A stretch of DNA of 64,000 nt from Populus alba (GCF_005239225.2 NC_133293.1:10446333-10510332), one strand, 5' to 3'; positions 12,471-24,959 are shown, numbered from the stretch's first letter. A program made the numbers and translations. Notes: generated by a model from the letters alone, not told the origin.

Positions 12471-12662
12471 TACACTATTGTATTGATTATGTTCATTATA
12501 TATATAGGGTACATTAGGGTTCTCCTATAAATCAGAGACCGATAAGGAATGATAGCTAATTGAAAGTAGAATAATACAATATATTCTAATATATCTTTCC
12601 TAATTATATAACGATATAGCTTTCCTATTTATATAAAAACAATTTCAATATGATTTCCAACA
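12471..12662 (-). repeat. copia-1 5' LTR, truncated at its inner end
   Basis: Matches the left LTR (2864-3050) from tattgtattg to tttccaaca. The last part of the LTR (about 30 bp on the minus strand), the PBS and the leader are absent. They are replaced by the copia-2 boundary. Confidence 0.82.
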
Positions 12663-12732
12663 AGGCCAGCTTTCAACTGCCATGAATATTTTCTAGCAAT
12701 TCCGTAACTTATACTGCATATAGTTTAATTAA

Positions 12733-13659
12733 TTAATTGTAATAGAGAGCATGTATCCCATCAATATCATCCTGGGAGAGATCTCTTTTCTTGCTTCCAC
12801 GTTCGGTCGTTGGATACATGATGGCTTCGGGATGATCTTTACTATGATAAAGGCCAAGCAGATGTCCTATTTCATGAACAGTAACGGTTTCCAGGTCGAT
12901 TTGATCCATTGCGGGGTCAGTGCTCCAGTTCTCGTCTGCATCGTAATGGAGACGGCCGTCTTGTGGATAAAAAGCATGAGCCAGTTGATTCCCTGGTCCA
13001 TCAAAAGGAGCCTGGTCCCCATGATCGCCGCTGTAGAACTCAATTACAATATCCGCTGATGCACCGGCAGTCGCCTCCCGGAAAGTGAATGGAGAAACCT
13101 TTGCCCATGTTTGGAAAGCTTTTGAGCAGACCGACCTCAAGGTGTCCGAACCAACAACTTGGACACCCGAGCCAAATCTGTAGGTCAGAGAATACTTGGA
13201 AGGTGGCCACTTTTGTGTCCCGAAAGCATAATGAACAACCATGTGGAACTTGTTGTGTTTTGATGTAGTGCTGTTCGGTTTAGTGGACGGAGTGTTTATG
13301 ATATCAGGCATTCCACATCGTGGAATCACCATTTGTTGTATGGTACTAGAGTCAAGGTTACCAGTAACATTCAGATGAAAATATTTCTGGTATGTTTTGA
13401 GTGCTAGCTCCAAGTGGTCATCAAAATAACTGCTTGTGAGAGTGATATCACTTGGGTAGTAGCCAAACTTTTTGAGGTATTGTTTGAGCTCAATAAGCCC
13501 TTCCACAGTTTGGCCCTTTCGAATCCCCTCCAGCCCTTGAAGGAAGCTGCTAAAAGATTGCCGATGCTCGGGTTTCAAAGTTCTTGCCAGACCTCTGAAG
13601 GACTGGATAGAAAAGATAACGAGGATTGATGATAAAAGATGGGAAAGTTTGGGAGCCAT
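12733..13659 (-). CDS. Matrix metalloproteinase (secreted, matrixin family M10A), copy 1
   Basis: An intact 308-residue intronless frame, the usual form of plant MMPs (compare soybean SMEP1 and Arabidopsis At-MMPs). Residues 1-25 look like a signal peptide. About 35-110 form a peptidoglycan-binding-like prodomain. The cysteine switch PRCGMPD is at 113-119 (C115), keeping the zymogen latent. The catalytic domain follows, with structural-zinc/calcium motifs around GDHGDQ (211-216), LAHAF and LHYDADENW. The zinc site HEIGHLLGLYH is at 262-272 (H262, E263, H266, H272), with the Met-turn at M281. It ends at GIHALYYN with no hydrophobic tail, so it is predicted to be soluble and extracellular rather than GPI-anchored. 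Possible N-glycosylation occurs at NVTG (97). All key residues are present; I see no reason to call it dead. Family substrates are cell-wall or extracellular proteins; the specific target is unknown. Confidence 0.93.
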   Translation of the reverse strand: MAPKLSHLLSSILVIFSIQSFRGLARTLKPEHRQSFSSFLQGLEGIRKGQTVEGLIELKQYLKKFGYYPSDITLTSSYFDDHLELALKTYQKYFHLNVTGNLDSSTIQQMVIPRCGMPDIINTPSTKPNSTTSKHNKFHMVVHYAFGTQKWPPSKYSLTYRFGSGVQVVGSDTLRSVCSKAFQTWAKVSPFTFREATAGASADIVIEFYSGDHGDQAPFDGPGNQLAHAFYPQDGRLHYDADENWSTDPAMDQIDLETVTVHEIGHLLGLYHSKDHPEAIMYPTTERGSKKRDLSQDDIDGIHALYYN

Positions 13660-13725
13660 ATCGCGTGTTGTTTCGGAGAATGGCTTCAGACGTGGGTTGT
13701 GGCTTTCAATTCTAGTATCGGATGG

Positions 13726-13735
13726 CTATTTATAG
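13726..13735 (-). promoter_or_regulatory. TATA box of MMP copy 1
   Basis: The minus strand reads CTATAAATAG, with its upstream edge 76 bp from the ATG. This implies a 5' leader of about 40 nt. The same box at the same distance precedes MMP copy 2. Confidence 0.75.
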
Positions 13736-13980
13736 ACATATAGTATGTTGTATTGGCATTGGGAATATAGAATATGTCTTGAGATTTACTACTGTCCTTA
13801 TTTTTGTTAATTCTGATTACTTATTTTCAAATATTAATTATTTGGACTACATGTGTCCTTCAAGCATCTAATTTATTTATTTTCTTTCATAGTAATAGAT
13901 GAAATTACTATCTAAATATTTGAGTTTAACTTTCATTTATATGGTTATTATTAGATATCATTATCCAACAAAATCAACAA

Positions 13981-14148
13981 CCCTGAGGGGTAGCTTAACT
14001 AGTCAGGTCCTGGGTTTACTCCCCAACGGTCACGAGTTCGAGTTCCCTTAAGACCACTAGAGGTTTACATAGCCGTTAATTTCAGGGCCTCTGAGATTAG
14101 TCGAGATACATACAAGCTGACCCAGACATTTATGTTATAAAAAATAAA
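13981..14148 (+). mobile_element. tRNA-derived SINE
   Basis: About 165 bp. A box-A-like tagcttaactagt sits at 13991-14003 and a box-B-like gagttcgagttcc at 14034-14046. This is the spacing of a pol III promoter derived from a tRNA. The element ends in a short A/T-rich tail (ataaaaaataaaaa). It is absent from the paralogous site in copy 2 (near 45612), so it inserted after the duplication or was lost there. Confidence 0.7.
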
Positions 14149-14379
14149 AAGTACATCTCTCTTCTATGTCTCATAAATTTAAATTATTAAATGACTAATC
14201 TTAAATTGAATCAAAGTTTTATTTATCATTTGAATATTTTTTTTTTGTCATTGTTAGTCTTGAATGATTAAATATAGTATATTCTTTTAATATATCTTTT
14301 TATTTAATTCATTTAAATAATGCTGCTTAGAAGGAGCACTCAAAAAATAAATGATTATAGGTTTCATATGTAAACCATA

Positions 14380-15720
14380 AAAGATACATATCACAAAGGT
14401 GATGATCTAAAAAGTTCTTAGTCTACTCATAGTGTGTAGACGATCCAAAAAGACAAGCCATAAGATGAAGGAGTGTCATGGGACATATCCTGAAAACTAG
14501 AGAAGATGGTGCATAGTATTCTTGGGCTTGGTATCTCAAAGTGCCTCCCAAGCTGAATCAATAGTGAACCTCCTCGAAGAATGACCTATCTAAACATAGT
14601 GATCCGAAGAGTTAACTAGGCATGGAATCTAATGCAGTCCCAAATCTATTAGAGGTCCTAACTATCTAAAGGAAAGTCCCAACCACCATCCTTAATAATT
14701 TCTGCAACCTTTGCATCCTAAGACAATTCAGTAGATGATAAAGCCTTGAAAGGCAAAAAGTCACTAAAACATTGTCCATATGAAAAATAATAATCTAGCC
14801 ATAGAGAAGTCAGAGAGTCGTCACCAATGCAAGATACAAACATACCTCTACACCAATCTCGACTCTGAAAAAATCTTTCGCCATGACCAAAAAGATACCA
14901 AAGGTAGCCTATAAAAAATTATCTCCCTCTGAGCAATACATAATGCACCTAAGCTAACCAAATTGAGGATTTGTTTGAAAGTAGCCTCCAAATATGCTTG
15001 AGAATAGCTGGTCTATTTCAAGTCTTAGCCCTTTTAATCCTAAGCCCACCCTCTTATAGATGATAGAAAACTAAAGCCCAAGCCACCTTTACCCTTAAAG
15101 GGGAAGTAGATGAACCGTTCCAGAGAAAGCTAATTAACATCCCTCAATCTCCTAATAATAGAACAAGCAAGGATAAACATAGTAGACTTGGATAAAAAGA
15201 GAACATATTTGATCAGTTGCAAATGACCAACATATGTAAGAGATGCTGAGGTTGATAACCTGATCTTAGAGAGAATCCGCTCAACCAAAGCCATGCAGTC
15301 ACTATGTTTTAGTTGGGTAGTAATCAAAGGAACCCCCAAGTATCTAATAGGCAGGAGCTCAACCTGAAACCCAATAGATCCAAAAGAGATGCTTTCAAAT
15401 CATCATCCATACTTGATATGAAAGCATAGCTCTTTTTTAGGTTGATCATCAGCTTTGATAACACAACAAAGTCATCCAAAGCCCTCCTCACAACACCCAC
15501 CGAATCTGTGTTTGCCTAACAGAATATCATAAGGTCATCAATAAAGCATAAATAGAAATACTCTTGTGTTGGCACCTCTAGTGATAGTGGTAGCTCTAGT
15601 TCTGGGTAGCCTTTCTAAGAATACCACCAAGACTTTCATAGCTAGCACAAACAAAGTCAACTACGCGTTCGCTTTGGTTACGAGACAGCTCGAGGGCATA
15701 CAACATGTGTCAAAGATGAC
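14380..15720 (-). pseudogene. L1-type LINE reverse transcriptase remnant
   Basis: Minus-strand frames read like the C-terminal half of a plant L1 ORF2. Near 15550 is FYLCFIDDLMIFC, the RT catalytic box with F-I-D-D in place of the usual F-A-D-D. It is followed by VRRALDDF and LMINLKKSYAF, then IRYLGVPLITTQLKHSDC and LQLIKYVLF (15350-15200). The downstream thumb/connector FLWNG... and KRAKT*NRPAILKHIW lie in shifted frames to about 14950, and weaker similarity continues to about 14400. Endonuclease and 5' parts are missing. Stops and frameshifts are numerous. The same remnant is in copy 2 with an internal deletion. Confidence 0.75.
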
Positions 15721-15811
15721 TAAACTATCACAGTTTTTTGGGTTATTCAAAGAAAAATCCACTTTAGAAGTCAATGAAAACATCAAACAAGATTGGAAGC
15801 TTCTGGTATTG

Positions 15812-15832
15812 ATATATATATATATATATATA
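15812..15832. repeat. (TA)n microsatellite
   Basis: Uninterrupted AT dinucleotides, about 10 units. The paralogous position in copy 2 (near 46700) has only about four units. Confidence 0.9.
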
Positions 15833-15869
15833 AAAAGAATTAGATGGTTTGAGAGATCCAGTTACTAGT

Positions 15870-18800
15870 GAAAAATACCCGAGGTGGAGAAATCTATCAT
15901 TGGTGACTTCATGAATCTTGAATTCAAAATGGAAACTTCACAAGCTGCTGAACTAAATAAAAGAAAAAAGGATTAACAACAAGGTCTAGCTGAGAGAACA
16001 ACTGGAAAAGCTCTAAGTAGAATTGAGCACCAATAAAGCCCTCAGGATCTCCTTTGAGGAACAATTCTTCACTGAAGAGTAACAGAGGAAGTTTGTGGAG
16101 TAATAGTTGATAGAAAAAGACAAAATAGTCATGTATTTAGAGAAGCAGCTGAGAGAGGGAAAAATGGCTAGCAACCGAGTTGAGAAAGAGCGAGGAGAAT
16201 TGAGAAAAAGTTGAATGCAAACCAACACCGAATTTGAGACATTGAAAGCCAATTTCAATGATTGCCAAGAAAGAGCTGATATGTCTTCAAGGGTCTAAAC
16301 TGAATTAGAAAACCAGATTGAACAATATGAGCAGTTATACAAAGAACATGTGATGTTTGAAAGTGAGTTGGCTAAAGTAAAAGCCAAAGAAAAAGCTATT
16401 GGGAATTCGAAGATTGATAAGATCAACCTGTTAAAGGGAGCTCGATAATGAAAAAATTAGGGCAAAACATTTGAGGAGAAAAATGGGTTGTTGGAGCACC
16501 ATAATTAGATGATTGATGCCAACAATAATCAATTGAATAGGAGCAATATGTTGCTCTTAGAAAAGACGAGTAACATGGATGAGCATATGACTGAGCTTTT
16601 ACCCATGCTCGAAGAATTCATCTCAATGCTCAACAAGTTGGGAGAGATCTTCACCGATATCAACAAATTATAGCTAAAACCTGTGCTTTTCTTAGGAATA
16701 TAGGAAAGAAAGGCTTTGTTTTCCCCTTGTAGATGATGATGAATGAACTGATCCTCAAATGTAAAAGCTTTCACTGGACATTAATGAAATGAGCTTAGAC
16801 CTAATCTTCTTATCAGCATTTTGTATTGATGAGTATAAATTTATTAGGAATTGGCTCAAATCAAATTGCCTTGACAATTATAAAAGGATAAAAAATCTTA
16901 CCCAAATGATGGCATATATCAATCCAGAAATTTAGCTAATCCACATCCAAACATGTATCATCATGCATAATTATACATTTATATACACTTGTGTTTATGA
17001 ATTTCAAAATATGCCCAATAGGTATTTGAAATATAGGCCTCCATACTAAAATCTACAATACTAGGCTTTATAAAAGGATGGAAAATGAAGAAAGGGTTCA
17101 GTACTAAAATAAGCTGGATGATGATAAGAATAACATGGCTCGAGTGACTATTTTACTCAACCAACTCTTACGAGCGTAGTTAGGGGAAGGGACATCCAGT
17201 CAGCATCTGAATTTGTTATTGCTGTTAGCAGCTTTAGTTATCATTGACCCACAAAACTTGGAAACAAATCCTACCACTAGACCACAAGGAATAACAAAAA
17301 ATTCAATGACTTACCCAATTATGCCTGCTCAAGTACTGACCATAATATATCTAACTATGAGGGAATCCCACGGGGTTAAATCTTTTGGTCACCCTAAACA
17401 AGATAAGTGGGTTGCCGGGGAGAAGTTTAGAGTTGTTGAGGGATTTGATAACTATGACTTGGTTAGAGCAGTTGAGATATGCCTAGTACTAAATGTAATG
17501 ATACCTAAGGAGTTTAGAGTACTAGAATTTGTCAAGTACATAGAGGTAGAATGCCCTAATACACACTTGAGGTCATATTACAACAAAATAACGGAGGTCA
17601 TATATAATGACAAGTTGCTCATCCATTTCTTCCAAGACAGTTTAACTAGTTTCGTGTTAAATTGGTATATGACTTTAGATAATACAAGGGTTAAAAAATG
17701 GAGTGATCTTGTTGATGCTTTTTTAAGGCAATACAAATTCAATATTGACATCGCTTTGGACTAGACAAGTGTAATAGTGATGGAGAAGGGCAATAAAGAA
17801 ACAGTGGGGGGTATGCTCATAGATGGAAAAACAAGGCAATGCATGTATAGTCGTCTTTGTTAGAAAAAGAAATGGTGACTATATTTGCCAATACTTTTAA
17901 ATCTCCGCACTATGAGTACCTGATGGGTAGCTTTATCCAACACTTTTATGATGTCGTGGTTATTGTTGGGAGAATAGAGTAAGGGATAAGAGCCGACAGA
18001 ATATCAGAACATACTAAGAAGGAAGGGTTTACTAGGAGGAAAAAAGATGTTAAGGTAAGCAATATAAAAGAAGGGTACAAGGGTAAAACAAATTTCCAAA
18101 CCCAAAGATATCACATCCAAACCTATTAAGCCTTGTCTCCTATAGTACACAATATTAGCTTTGCCAAGTCTTTTATAGTAAACCAACCTACCAACCCATC
18201 AAAAAACCAAACTGAAAACAACCCAAAAAGAACAAACCAAAGAAACCAAAAACAACTTTCACCTTTACCAATGCCCCAAAGGGAAATGTATGCAAAACGA
18301 TGAAGTATAGGTCATGCGACCCCTCTTCCTTTTCCACCATTTAAACCTCCCTTCCCAAGTTGGTACAAGTCAGAATTGACCTATGATTACCATGCTAGAA
18401 ATCCTAGCCACATCATACACCTGCTCATCATTCAAGATGAAGCTTTTGCAATTGTTCAAGGTAGGATGAATAACTTTTAAAGATACCCCAACATCAATTT
18501 CATTCCTTTGCCTAATCATGCTTCTAGTAGTGGAGGAGTAAACATTGTGGAGTATGAAGGGAAGAAAAAGAAAGTTTTAAAGGTAAACATGGATAGGTTA
18601 TATGACATGTTATTTTAAGCCGAGTATTTTCCAGCAAAAAATGGATCAGGTCCAAAAAAGGATGATGCTTTTGGTAGGTTCCACAAAGCGATGGGACATA
18701 ACATTGAGGGATGTGAGGAGTTTTAGCATAAGGTGATATAATTGATGACTTTTGATCCTTTACAAATAGAGGAGGAGGAAGAGGATGATGTTGTGGGCAT

Positions 18801-18895
18801 GATAAGTTTATTGTGGAAGAAAGTAGAAGCGTGTAGGATCCACCATAGTGAGAGTGGTCCACTAAAGCTTGTTTTGACAAGACCTGCCTTTTGAG
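15870..18895 (+). pseudogene. Ty3/gypsy-type gag remnant
   Basis: The N-terminal portion (about 15930-16400) reads as a broken coiled coil rich in E, K, Q and L (for example ELENQIEQYEQLYKEHV). The best open stretch, 17213-17764, matches the retrotransposon Gag core: FVKYIEVECP, LLIHFFQDSLTS, NWYMTLDNTRV, WSDLVDAFLRQYKFNID. Past 17765 the frame continues with stops, including a proline-rich spacer and a zinc-knuckle-like LTYDYHARNPSHII (near 18380) in which the expected first Cys is Tyr, then PLPNHASSSGGVN (near 18510). No pol or LTR is attached. The 5' part of this remnant is also in the copy 2 duplication. Confidence 0.75.
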
Positions 18896-18899
18896 GAAA

Positions 18900-19857
18900 A
18901 GTTGTTGACCATACATAATTTTTATTTTTCTGATTCTAGAAAAACCAAAGCAAACACCCGTGAAGATGGATTGGAACTCTTTTAAATAATGTTTTTTATT
19001 GCTTAAAACTCTTTCACAACAACTTTGTAATAGCTATAAAGTGAAGAAAGTGGTTTTTATGATGACTTTTTTTGTTGGTTTGATGACAAATTTGGGTCTA
19101 ATTTATGGTTTACATGGTAGAATAAGTGAAGGGTAGTTTATATTCTTATATAAGCCTTGGCTGATTAATGAAGCTCAACTATCTTTAGCTTCTTGAGCCA
19201 CTATTTGAACATATAATGGCCTTAAACTGCCGGTTAATTACTTTATTGGATTCATTAAGTTATCTCTTTAGATCTAGATATATGATATGACCCATCACTT
19301 TATTGAACTAAAAAAGGATGGGTTAAACCTTAAGAAGTCTAATTGACTTAACTACCCCATAACATAATAGTTTTTAGATTAAACCTAAGGTTTCCACCTA
19401 GCCCAACACAACAACACACTCGAGTAGAGGGACAAAACAACTCCAAAACACAAGTTAGGATAGGAAAAGCCTTACCCAAAATTATTCCATCCACTCTCTC
19501 TATAGCTGATATCAAGCATTAAATGCTCTCACGTCCTCCTGTTATAATTAGGCTCGTAGATTGGTGTTAGGGATGCCCATAGCCAGTGGATAACCTATAT
19601 GATATCATTTCTTTACTTAATAGTGAATCACCAACCACGAGAATGTTATCCTAAGTAATTGCAACTAATGTAGGTTTCATATTATTTGCCCCTCACTTTA
19701 TCCTAAGTTGTTTGATGCTCATAAAGTTTTGGTCTGCATCAAACAACTCATCACGTCGGTATTATGTATTCATCCTCGCCGGGCCAAGGCAAAAGTGTCG
19801 TCTTCATGGGACCGATTTCTCTTGTAAGGTAGGGAAAATATCGGCATCAATTCCATC
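18900..19857. other. Spacer without recognisable features
   Basis: AT-rich non-coding sequence. No domain, tRNA-like fold or repeat pairing was found by eye. Confidence 0.45.
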
Positions 19858-20198
19858 TCCATCTCCATCTCCGATCTTTCCTTGCATCAAATTTTTTGTT
19901 TGATCTTTTGAGCCAGCACAGTCTGGGACCCAATGATGTAAGGGTAAATAATGATTCATGGTCATCAGCAAGTCTATGGGATTTGGTATTCAGACTTCAT
20001 ATGCTTACAAGTATCCTCGGACGAATCTTGATGTCTCGTCGATGCAGTCATGGCAACTGGAAGTCTATGGGTTTTGGCTGTAAATGGCGCCGAGAGAGCC
20101 CTGCCATCAACGGCAATATCGTCTTCAGCTTCATTATCGTTTGTCCTGTTTACCTTTTTTATTACGGACGAAATGGTTGGACCTTCGATTCCGGATTA
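19858..20198 (+). repeat. Left direct repeat flanking the CACTA region
   Basis: Aligns with 26037-26556. Shared stretches include tgggacccaatgatgtaagg, gtatcctcggacgaatcttg and cgtcttcagcttcat. The right copy has an extra 200 bp. The two frames here of about 70-110 codons have no recognisable domain, so coding status is unknown. Confidence 0.75.
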
Positions 20199-20945
20199 TT
20201 CTTTCTTGTTAGAAATTTGTCTTAGAAAACTTGGCGATAAGAAATTAAAAGTAGAGTACACCTTTTTAAAGTTAAGATGATAGAAAATCATTCTCTGACA
20301 AAAAGTATTTTTACATGAAATATTAACTTGTTTTTGAAATAAATTATGAGTAAATAATAAATTAATTTTAAAAAACTTTTAATTCACATGTTTTTTTTTT
20401 AAAAACTAAAAGCACTCAATCTCACATTCGGCACAAAGAATATCAAAACTTTTAGAGGGAAAATGCCCTAATTTAAGTGGGCTTTGGGCATAATTCACAC
20501 ATGCTTGCTAAGCTTGACTCGACATCGAGCTCAAGCTTGGGGCTTGGGCTAGTTAAAAAAAAAAGAATTTAACCCATAAAATATTATTTTTTACAAACCC
20601 TTAAATAAACAATTTGAACAGTCTATTTTTAAAGAAAAAATATATGGTTTTTAAGAAAAAAAACTATTAGGTTTTTTATTGTTTTTATGGCAGGTAATTT
20701 AGGTAAACTAACAAGAATTAATTTTGTTAATTATTAGAGTTAATTCCATATGAGTTTTTGTTCTAAAAATAGGTATAATAAGGAGTTGAAGAAGAGATGT
20801 TTTGTATAACTTGCAATAGTCTTTTTCCTTTTTCTCCATAGTTTTTTCATCTTCCTTTAACTCTTATCTTGCCTTGTTTTTACTTTATTCGAGAGCTTAG
20901 GTTCTAGGACTGTAAGAGAGATTTAGAGCCTTCTTATTCCTTTTA
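20199..20945. other. AT-rich spacer left of the CACTA end
   Basis: Includes gggctttgggcataattc and a ggcttgggcttgggct-like stretch near 20460-20550. No coding signal. Confidence 0.45.
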
Positions 20946-21959
20946 CACTATTAGAAAATCAATCAATAAAAATAAGAATATTGACCGACTTTTTCTGTCG
21001 GTATTTTGCAATGATATTTACCGACTAAATTTTTTCCATTGCTAACTCTGTTAGTAAATACATATGAAAAGAGATAGTCAGTATATACCAAGGGAATTTC
21101 AGTAAAAATAGAAGGAATTAAAAAAAACCAAACAGTACGATGACGTGTAAGTTTTTACAGATGCCTTTACCGATGAAATTAGAGTTGGATTTAAACAGAC
21201 AAGTTGTATAGTGACGTGTCACTTATATCAATGGATTGACAAATGAAATAATTTCATCGGTAAATCCATCAATAATATTTAATATATGACTTGATGCTCG
21301 ATCCAGCTCCCTCCCTCCCCTATTTCTCCTTCTTTCTTAAAGAACCTTTGTAACAAAACAAACATCCCCCCCTCATCCAATCACATCCCCCTCATCTCAA
21401 CACAACTCATTCTTTAGTAAATTTTTCAGTCACAACATTATTTTATTTGACAACATCTGTGTTCTGAATGAAATTTTATTATGGATTTTTCATCTTAAGT
21501 AACAAAATCTATCAATTTTTAAATTTAAACACATTTTTAAAATGTTAATTTTTTATTGCATATTTTTATAGTATATCTATTTTGTTTAGGTGTTTACTTG
21601 TTTTATTTTTTTTCTCAAACAAACTTGTATGGATTTATGAATTTGTACATGTTATGGTTTATTTTAGATTTTGTAAAATTATATTTGTTTGCAAATTATT
21701 GAAAGTTATGTCGAATTACCGACTTACGTGTGTTGTGATGAAATAAATAATGACTTGTTTAACGAGTCTGTTTTATATTTTATCAATTTTATTGCCAAGT
21801 TGTAACTTTTGTTAATTTGTACAAATTTGTTTCTATGTAGGTAATTGATAATGAATTAAGAGAAGTATTAAAGTAGGTTGAATAATCTTGAGTTAAACCA
21901 ATACTTTTATAAATTTATTTAGTTAACGTAGATAATTAATACATGTTGTCATCATTATT

Positions 21960-24260
21960 TGATATAGGTTCGATAAAAGTCATGAATGGTTGTTCATGGA
22001 TGTATTGAGATCCACCCTAAGGATTGCAGATGATGGATTATTGTAATGGGGTTCAGGGTTTTATTAATTACATAACAACTAATCCAAGAAATATTAGTGG
22101 AGGTGGTATTAAGTGTCCCATGCAAGAGGTGTAAAAATAAAAAGTTTCTCGATCCAGATGTTGTAATAATGCATCTTCTACGTAAAAGGTTTAAGGAGGA
22201 ATACTTGTGTTGGTATGCAAATGAAGAACCATTTGTTCCTCACGATACCATTGTAAAAAGGATGGTTGGGTCAACTTCTAGTTTTAGCAACACACATGAA
22301 GTTGTAAATGACAGTAGTAATCCTTATAAGACTATGGTTATGGATGTGATGAGAATGAATCAAGGTCATGACGATCAATGTCCAATCATAGATGAAGAAC
22401 CTAATGCAGACACCACCATATTTTTTGATCTTTTGAAAGATTCTAATGAACCATTATTGGATGGCTGCACAAATCATAATAAATTATTGGTTGTTGCATA
22501 GGTGTTTACCATAAAGTTGGATTATGGGTTGAATAAGGTCGGTTATGACAAGTTATGATAGAATTGTCGAATGGGCAAGAAGCATTTTACTTGAATGGAA
22601 GAGGTTGAAAAGGAACTTTTATGTTGTTAAGTCCATGATGAAACCCCTCGGTCTAGGATATCAGAAAATTAACATGTGTCCAAACTTTTACATGTTGTAC
22701 TACCTTGAAAAAGTAGAGCTAACCGAGTGTAGGACATGTGAGCATTTCTATTACAAACCCAGAACTAGCAGGGGAAAGACTCTTATTGCACATGAAAAAC
22801 ATAAATACCTTTTAATCACACATGTACTGCAGAGGTTATTCATGTCACCAAAGACTGTTGGGTACATGACATGACACCAATCACATAATATGGTGGATGA
22901 AGTAATTGTGCACCTTTCCGACGGTGAAGTATGGAAACACTTTAACAATGTGCATCCTCACTTTTTTGTTGAATCAAGGAACATGCATCTTAGGTTATAT
23001 ATAGATGGAATCAATCCATTCGAGTAATTTGCTTCTCTTTATTCTTGTTGACCAGATATAATCATGGTTTACAATTTACTACTAGGAATATGTATGAGAC
23101 CGGAGTTCATGTTTTTATCTACAATCATATGCAGTCCTAATAGTCTGGGCCGTAATATAGATGTTTGTCTTTGATTGTTGATTGATTAGTTGACATAATT
23201 GTGGTCCTCTAGGGTTTTCACTTATGATGTATCAACGAAACAAAATTTTCTTATGAAGAAAACTTTGATGTGGACTATCAATGATATTTCAACTTATGGA
23301 ATGATTTCTGGTTGGAGCACGCATGAAAAATCAGCATGTCCATACTGCATGGAAAATAACTAGGCATTCACGCTAACAATTGGTGATAAAATGTCTTTTT
23401 TTTACTACCACTGGTGTTTTTTCCCCCAATGGATCACAAGTATAGAAAGAACATAAAGGATTTTATTGTTGGTAGAGTTGAAAAGGATGTTGCACCCCCG
23501 TGTCTTTCTGGTGAAGAATTGTATGATGTTGTGTCATAGTACGGTGACATTGTATTTGGTTTTCAATCTAGTAAACAGAAGTTTTTGGGTTTTGGTTTGA
23601 CCTATAATTTGGTAAAACAAAGCATTTTATAGGAGCTTTCTTATTGGAAGACCAATATCCTTTGCCATAACCTTGACGCCATGCACATAGAAAAGAATGT
23701 GTTTAAGAACATTTTCAACATAATTATGGACATGAAGGGAAAGACAATGGACAACATTATAGCTATAATGGATATAACGTTGTTTTATCTTCATAAAAAT
23801 ATAGAGTTGGTTTACACTGGGTTACGGGTAGTAAAGCTCAAAGTAAGCTTTGCCTTAGAAAAGAATGCACAAGTACTCGTCTACCAATGACTTAAGAGTC
23901 TGTGTTTTCCTGATGGACATGCCTCGAACATATCAAGGTTGGTTAATTTGGAGGATTGCAGATTGTATGGAATGAAGAGCTATGATTGTCACGTGTTTAT
24001 GCAAACACTCATTTCATTAGCTTATCGTGATTTATTGTCAAATGGGATATGAAATGCACTTACGAAGATCATTCATGTCTTTAGAGATATATGTTCCAAC
24101 AAGTTACAGACACAACATATTGAGAGGCTTGAAGCAAATATCATCCAGACAATATGCAAACTTGAGATGATATTCCCTCCATCCTTTTTTGACTCGATAG
24201 AGCATGTACTCATACATTTATCATATAAGGAAAAAGTTGGAGGCCTAGTTTAGTATAGAT
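21960..24260 (+). pseudogene. CACTA transposase (transposase-associated plus TNP2-like domains), broken
   Basis: The transposase-associated domain is seen at 21980-22210 as WLFMDVLRS, NPRNISGGGIKCP (shifted frame) and CKRCKNKKFLDPDVVIMHL. An MRMNQGH...EEPNAD linker follows (22350-22415). The 22545-22874 frame carries YDRIVEWARSILLEW, MCPNFYMLYYLE and CRTCEHFYYKPRTSRGKTL. Later blocks are WKHFNNVHPHFFVESRN near 22930 and HNLDAMHIEKNVFKNIFNII near 23670. The order matches TNP2/En-Spm transposase. Frames 22097-22501, 22545-22874 and 23681-23890 are separated by stops and indels. Confidence 0.8.
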
Positions 24261-24959
24261 AGAGTATCTATTTGAGAGGTTAGAGATTACACATGCAATG
24301 TAATTAAAAAATATATTTTTATTATTTTTGTTAATTGAAAACATTCATTTAATTCCATGCAGATACTTTTTCAATTTAAAAAAAAAAAGGTTACAAATAA
24401 GGCATATGTTGAGACTTTGATATGTAAGGCCTATATTGTTGATGATATCTCAATATTTATCTTCTATTAGTTTGAGTCTCATTTGAGAACAAAAAATCAA
24501 TTACGTTCCAAGGCATGATGATGGTGGTGAAGTGTCTTTGAGTGGGGAACTCATCAATATTCTCCAATTCTGAATGACCCGCACTAAAAAATATTATTAG
24601 GGAAAGATATTTATCTGAAATAGAATTAAGACATACACATAATTATGTGCTATTTAATTGTGATGATCTGAGACTTTTTATTCAGTAAGTATACTACATA
24701 AACTTTGTTATTATTAGACTATTTATCTCTTGTAATATCACAAACTCATACATTGTTGAACATCTTGTATGCAACATCGTCAATATTTACTATCTAATAA
24801 CTCATAATAGATCGAATCCCAAATATTTCAATTACAAGATGAACAATTTATCATGTGGTTCAAAACACATGTAAGTATTATCACAAACTCATTATTTATC
24901 AGAATACTTAAGTTCATTATAAAATTCTCATTCACTATTTATTATTGTTCTTGATGTAC

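Larger units (their letters stand above)
2833..12662 (-). mobile_element. copia-1: Ty1/Copia LTR retrotransposon, degenerate, interrupted by copia-2
   Basis: The minus-strand element has its 3' LTR at left (2833-3050) and its 5' LTR at right (to 12662). A 5-bp target duplication, aggcc, flanks it at 2828-2832 and 12663-12667. The paralogous site in copy C (44291-44295) has a single aggcc, so it is the empty site. Gag, protease, integrase, reverse transcriptase and RNase H are all recognisable but broken by stops and frameshifts. A second Copia element occupies 7432-12470, just upstream of gag. The insertion predates the A/B duplication because copy B carries the same element at the same site. 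Confidence 0.9.
12663..16940. repeat. Segmental duplication, copy 1 (MMP1, SINE, LINE, gag 5' part)
   Basis: Collinear with 44291-47228. The two copies differ by independent insertions at the same point downstream of the MMP promoter side (SINE here, AT-rich element there). Copy 2 has two large deletions relative to copy 1: about 14550-15374 and 16113-16741. Homology ends near gctaa at 16940. Confidence 0.85.

Noticed and set aside
12751..13059. Plus-strand open frames antisense to both MMP genes (also 44379-44687)
   Set aside because: They mirror the conserved MMP coding strand, have no domain, and are explained by codon structure of the opposite strand.
17213..17764. Host single-copy gene of 183 codons
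   Set aside because: Motifs (LLIHFFQDSLTS, WSDLVDAFLRQYK) identify it as retrotransposon Gag core within a longer broken gag.
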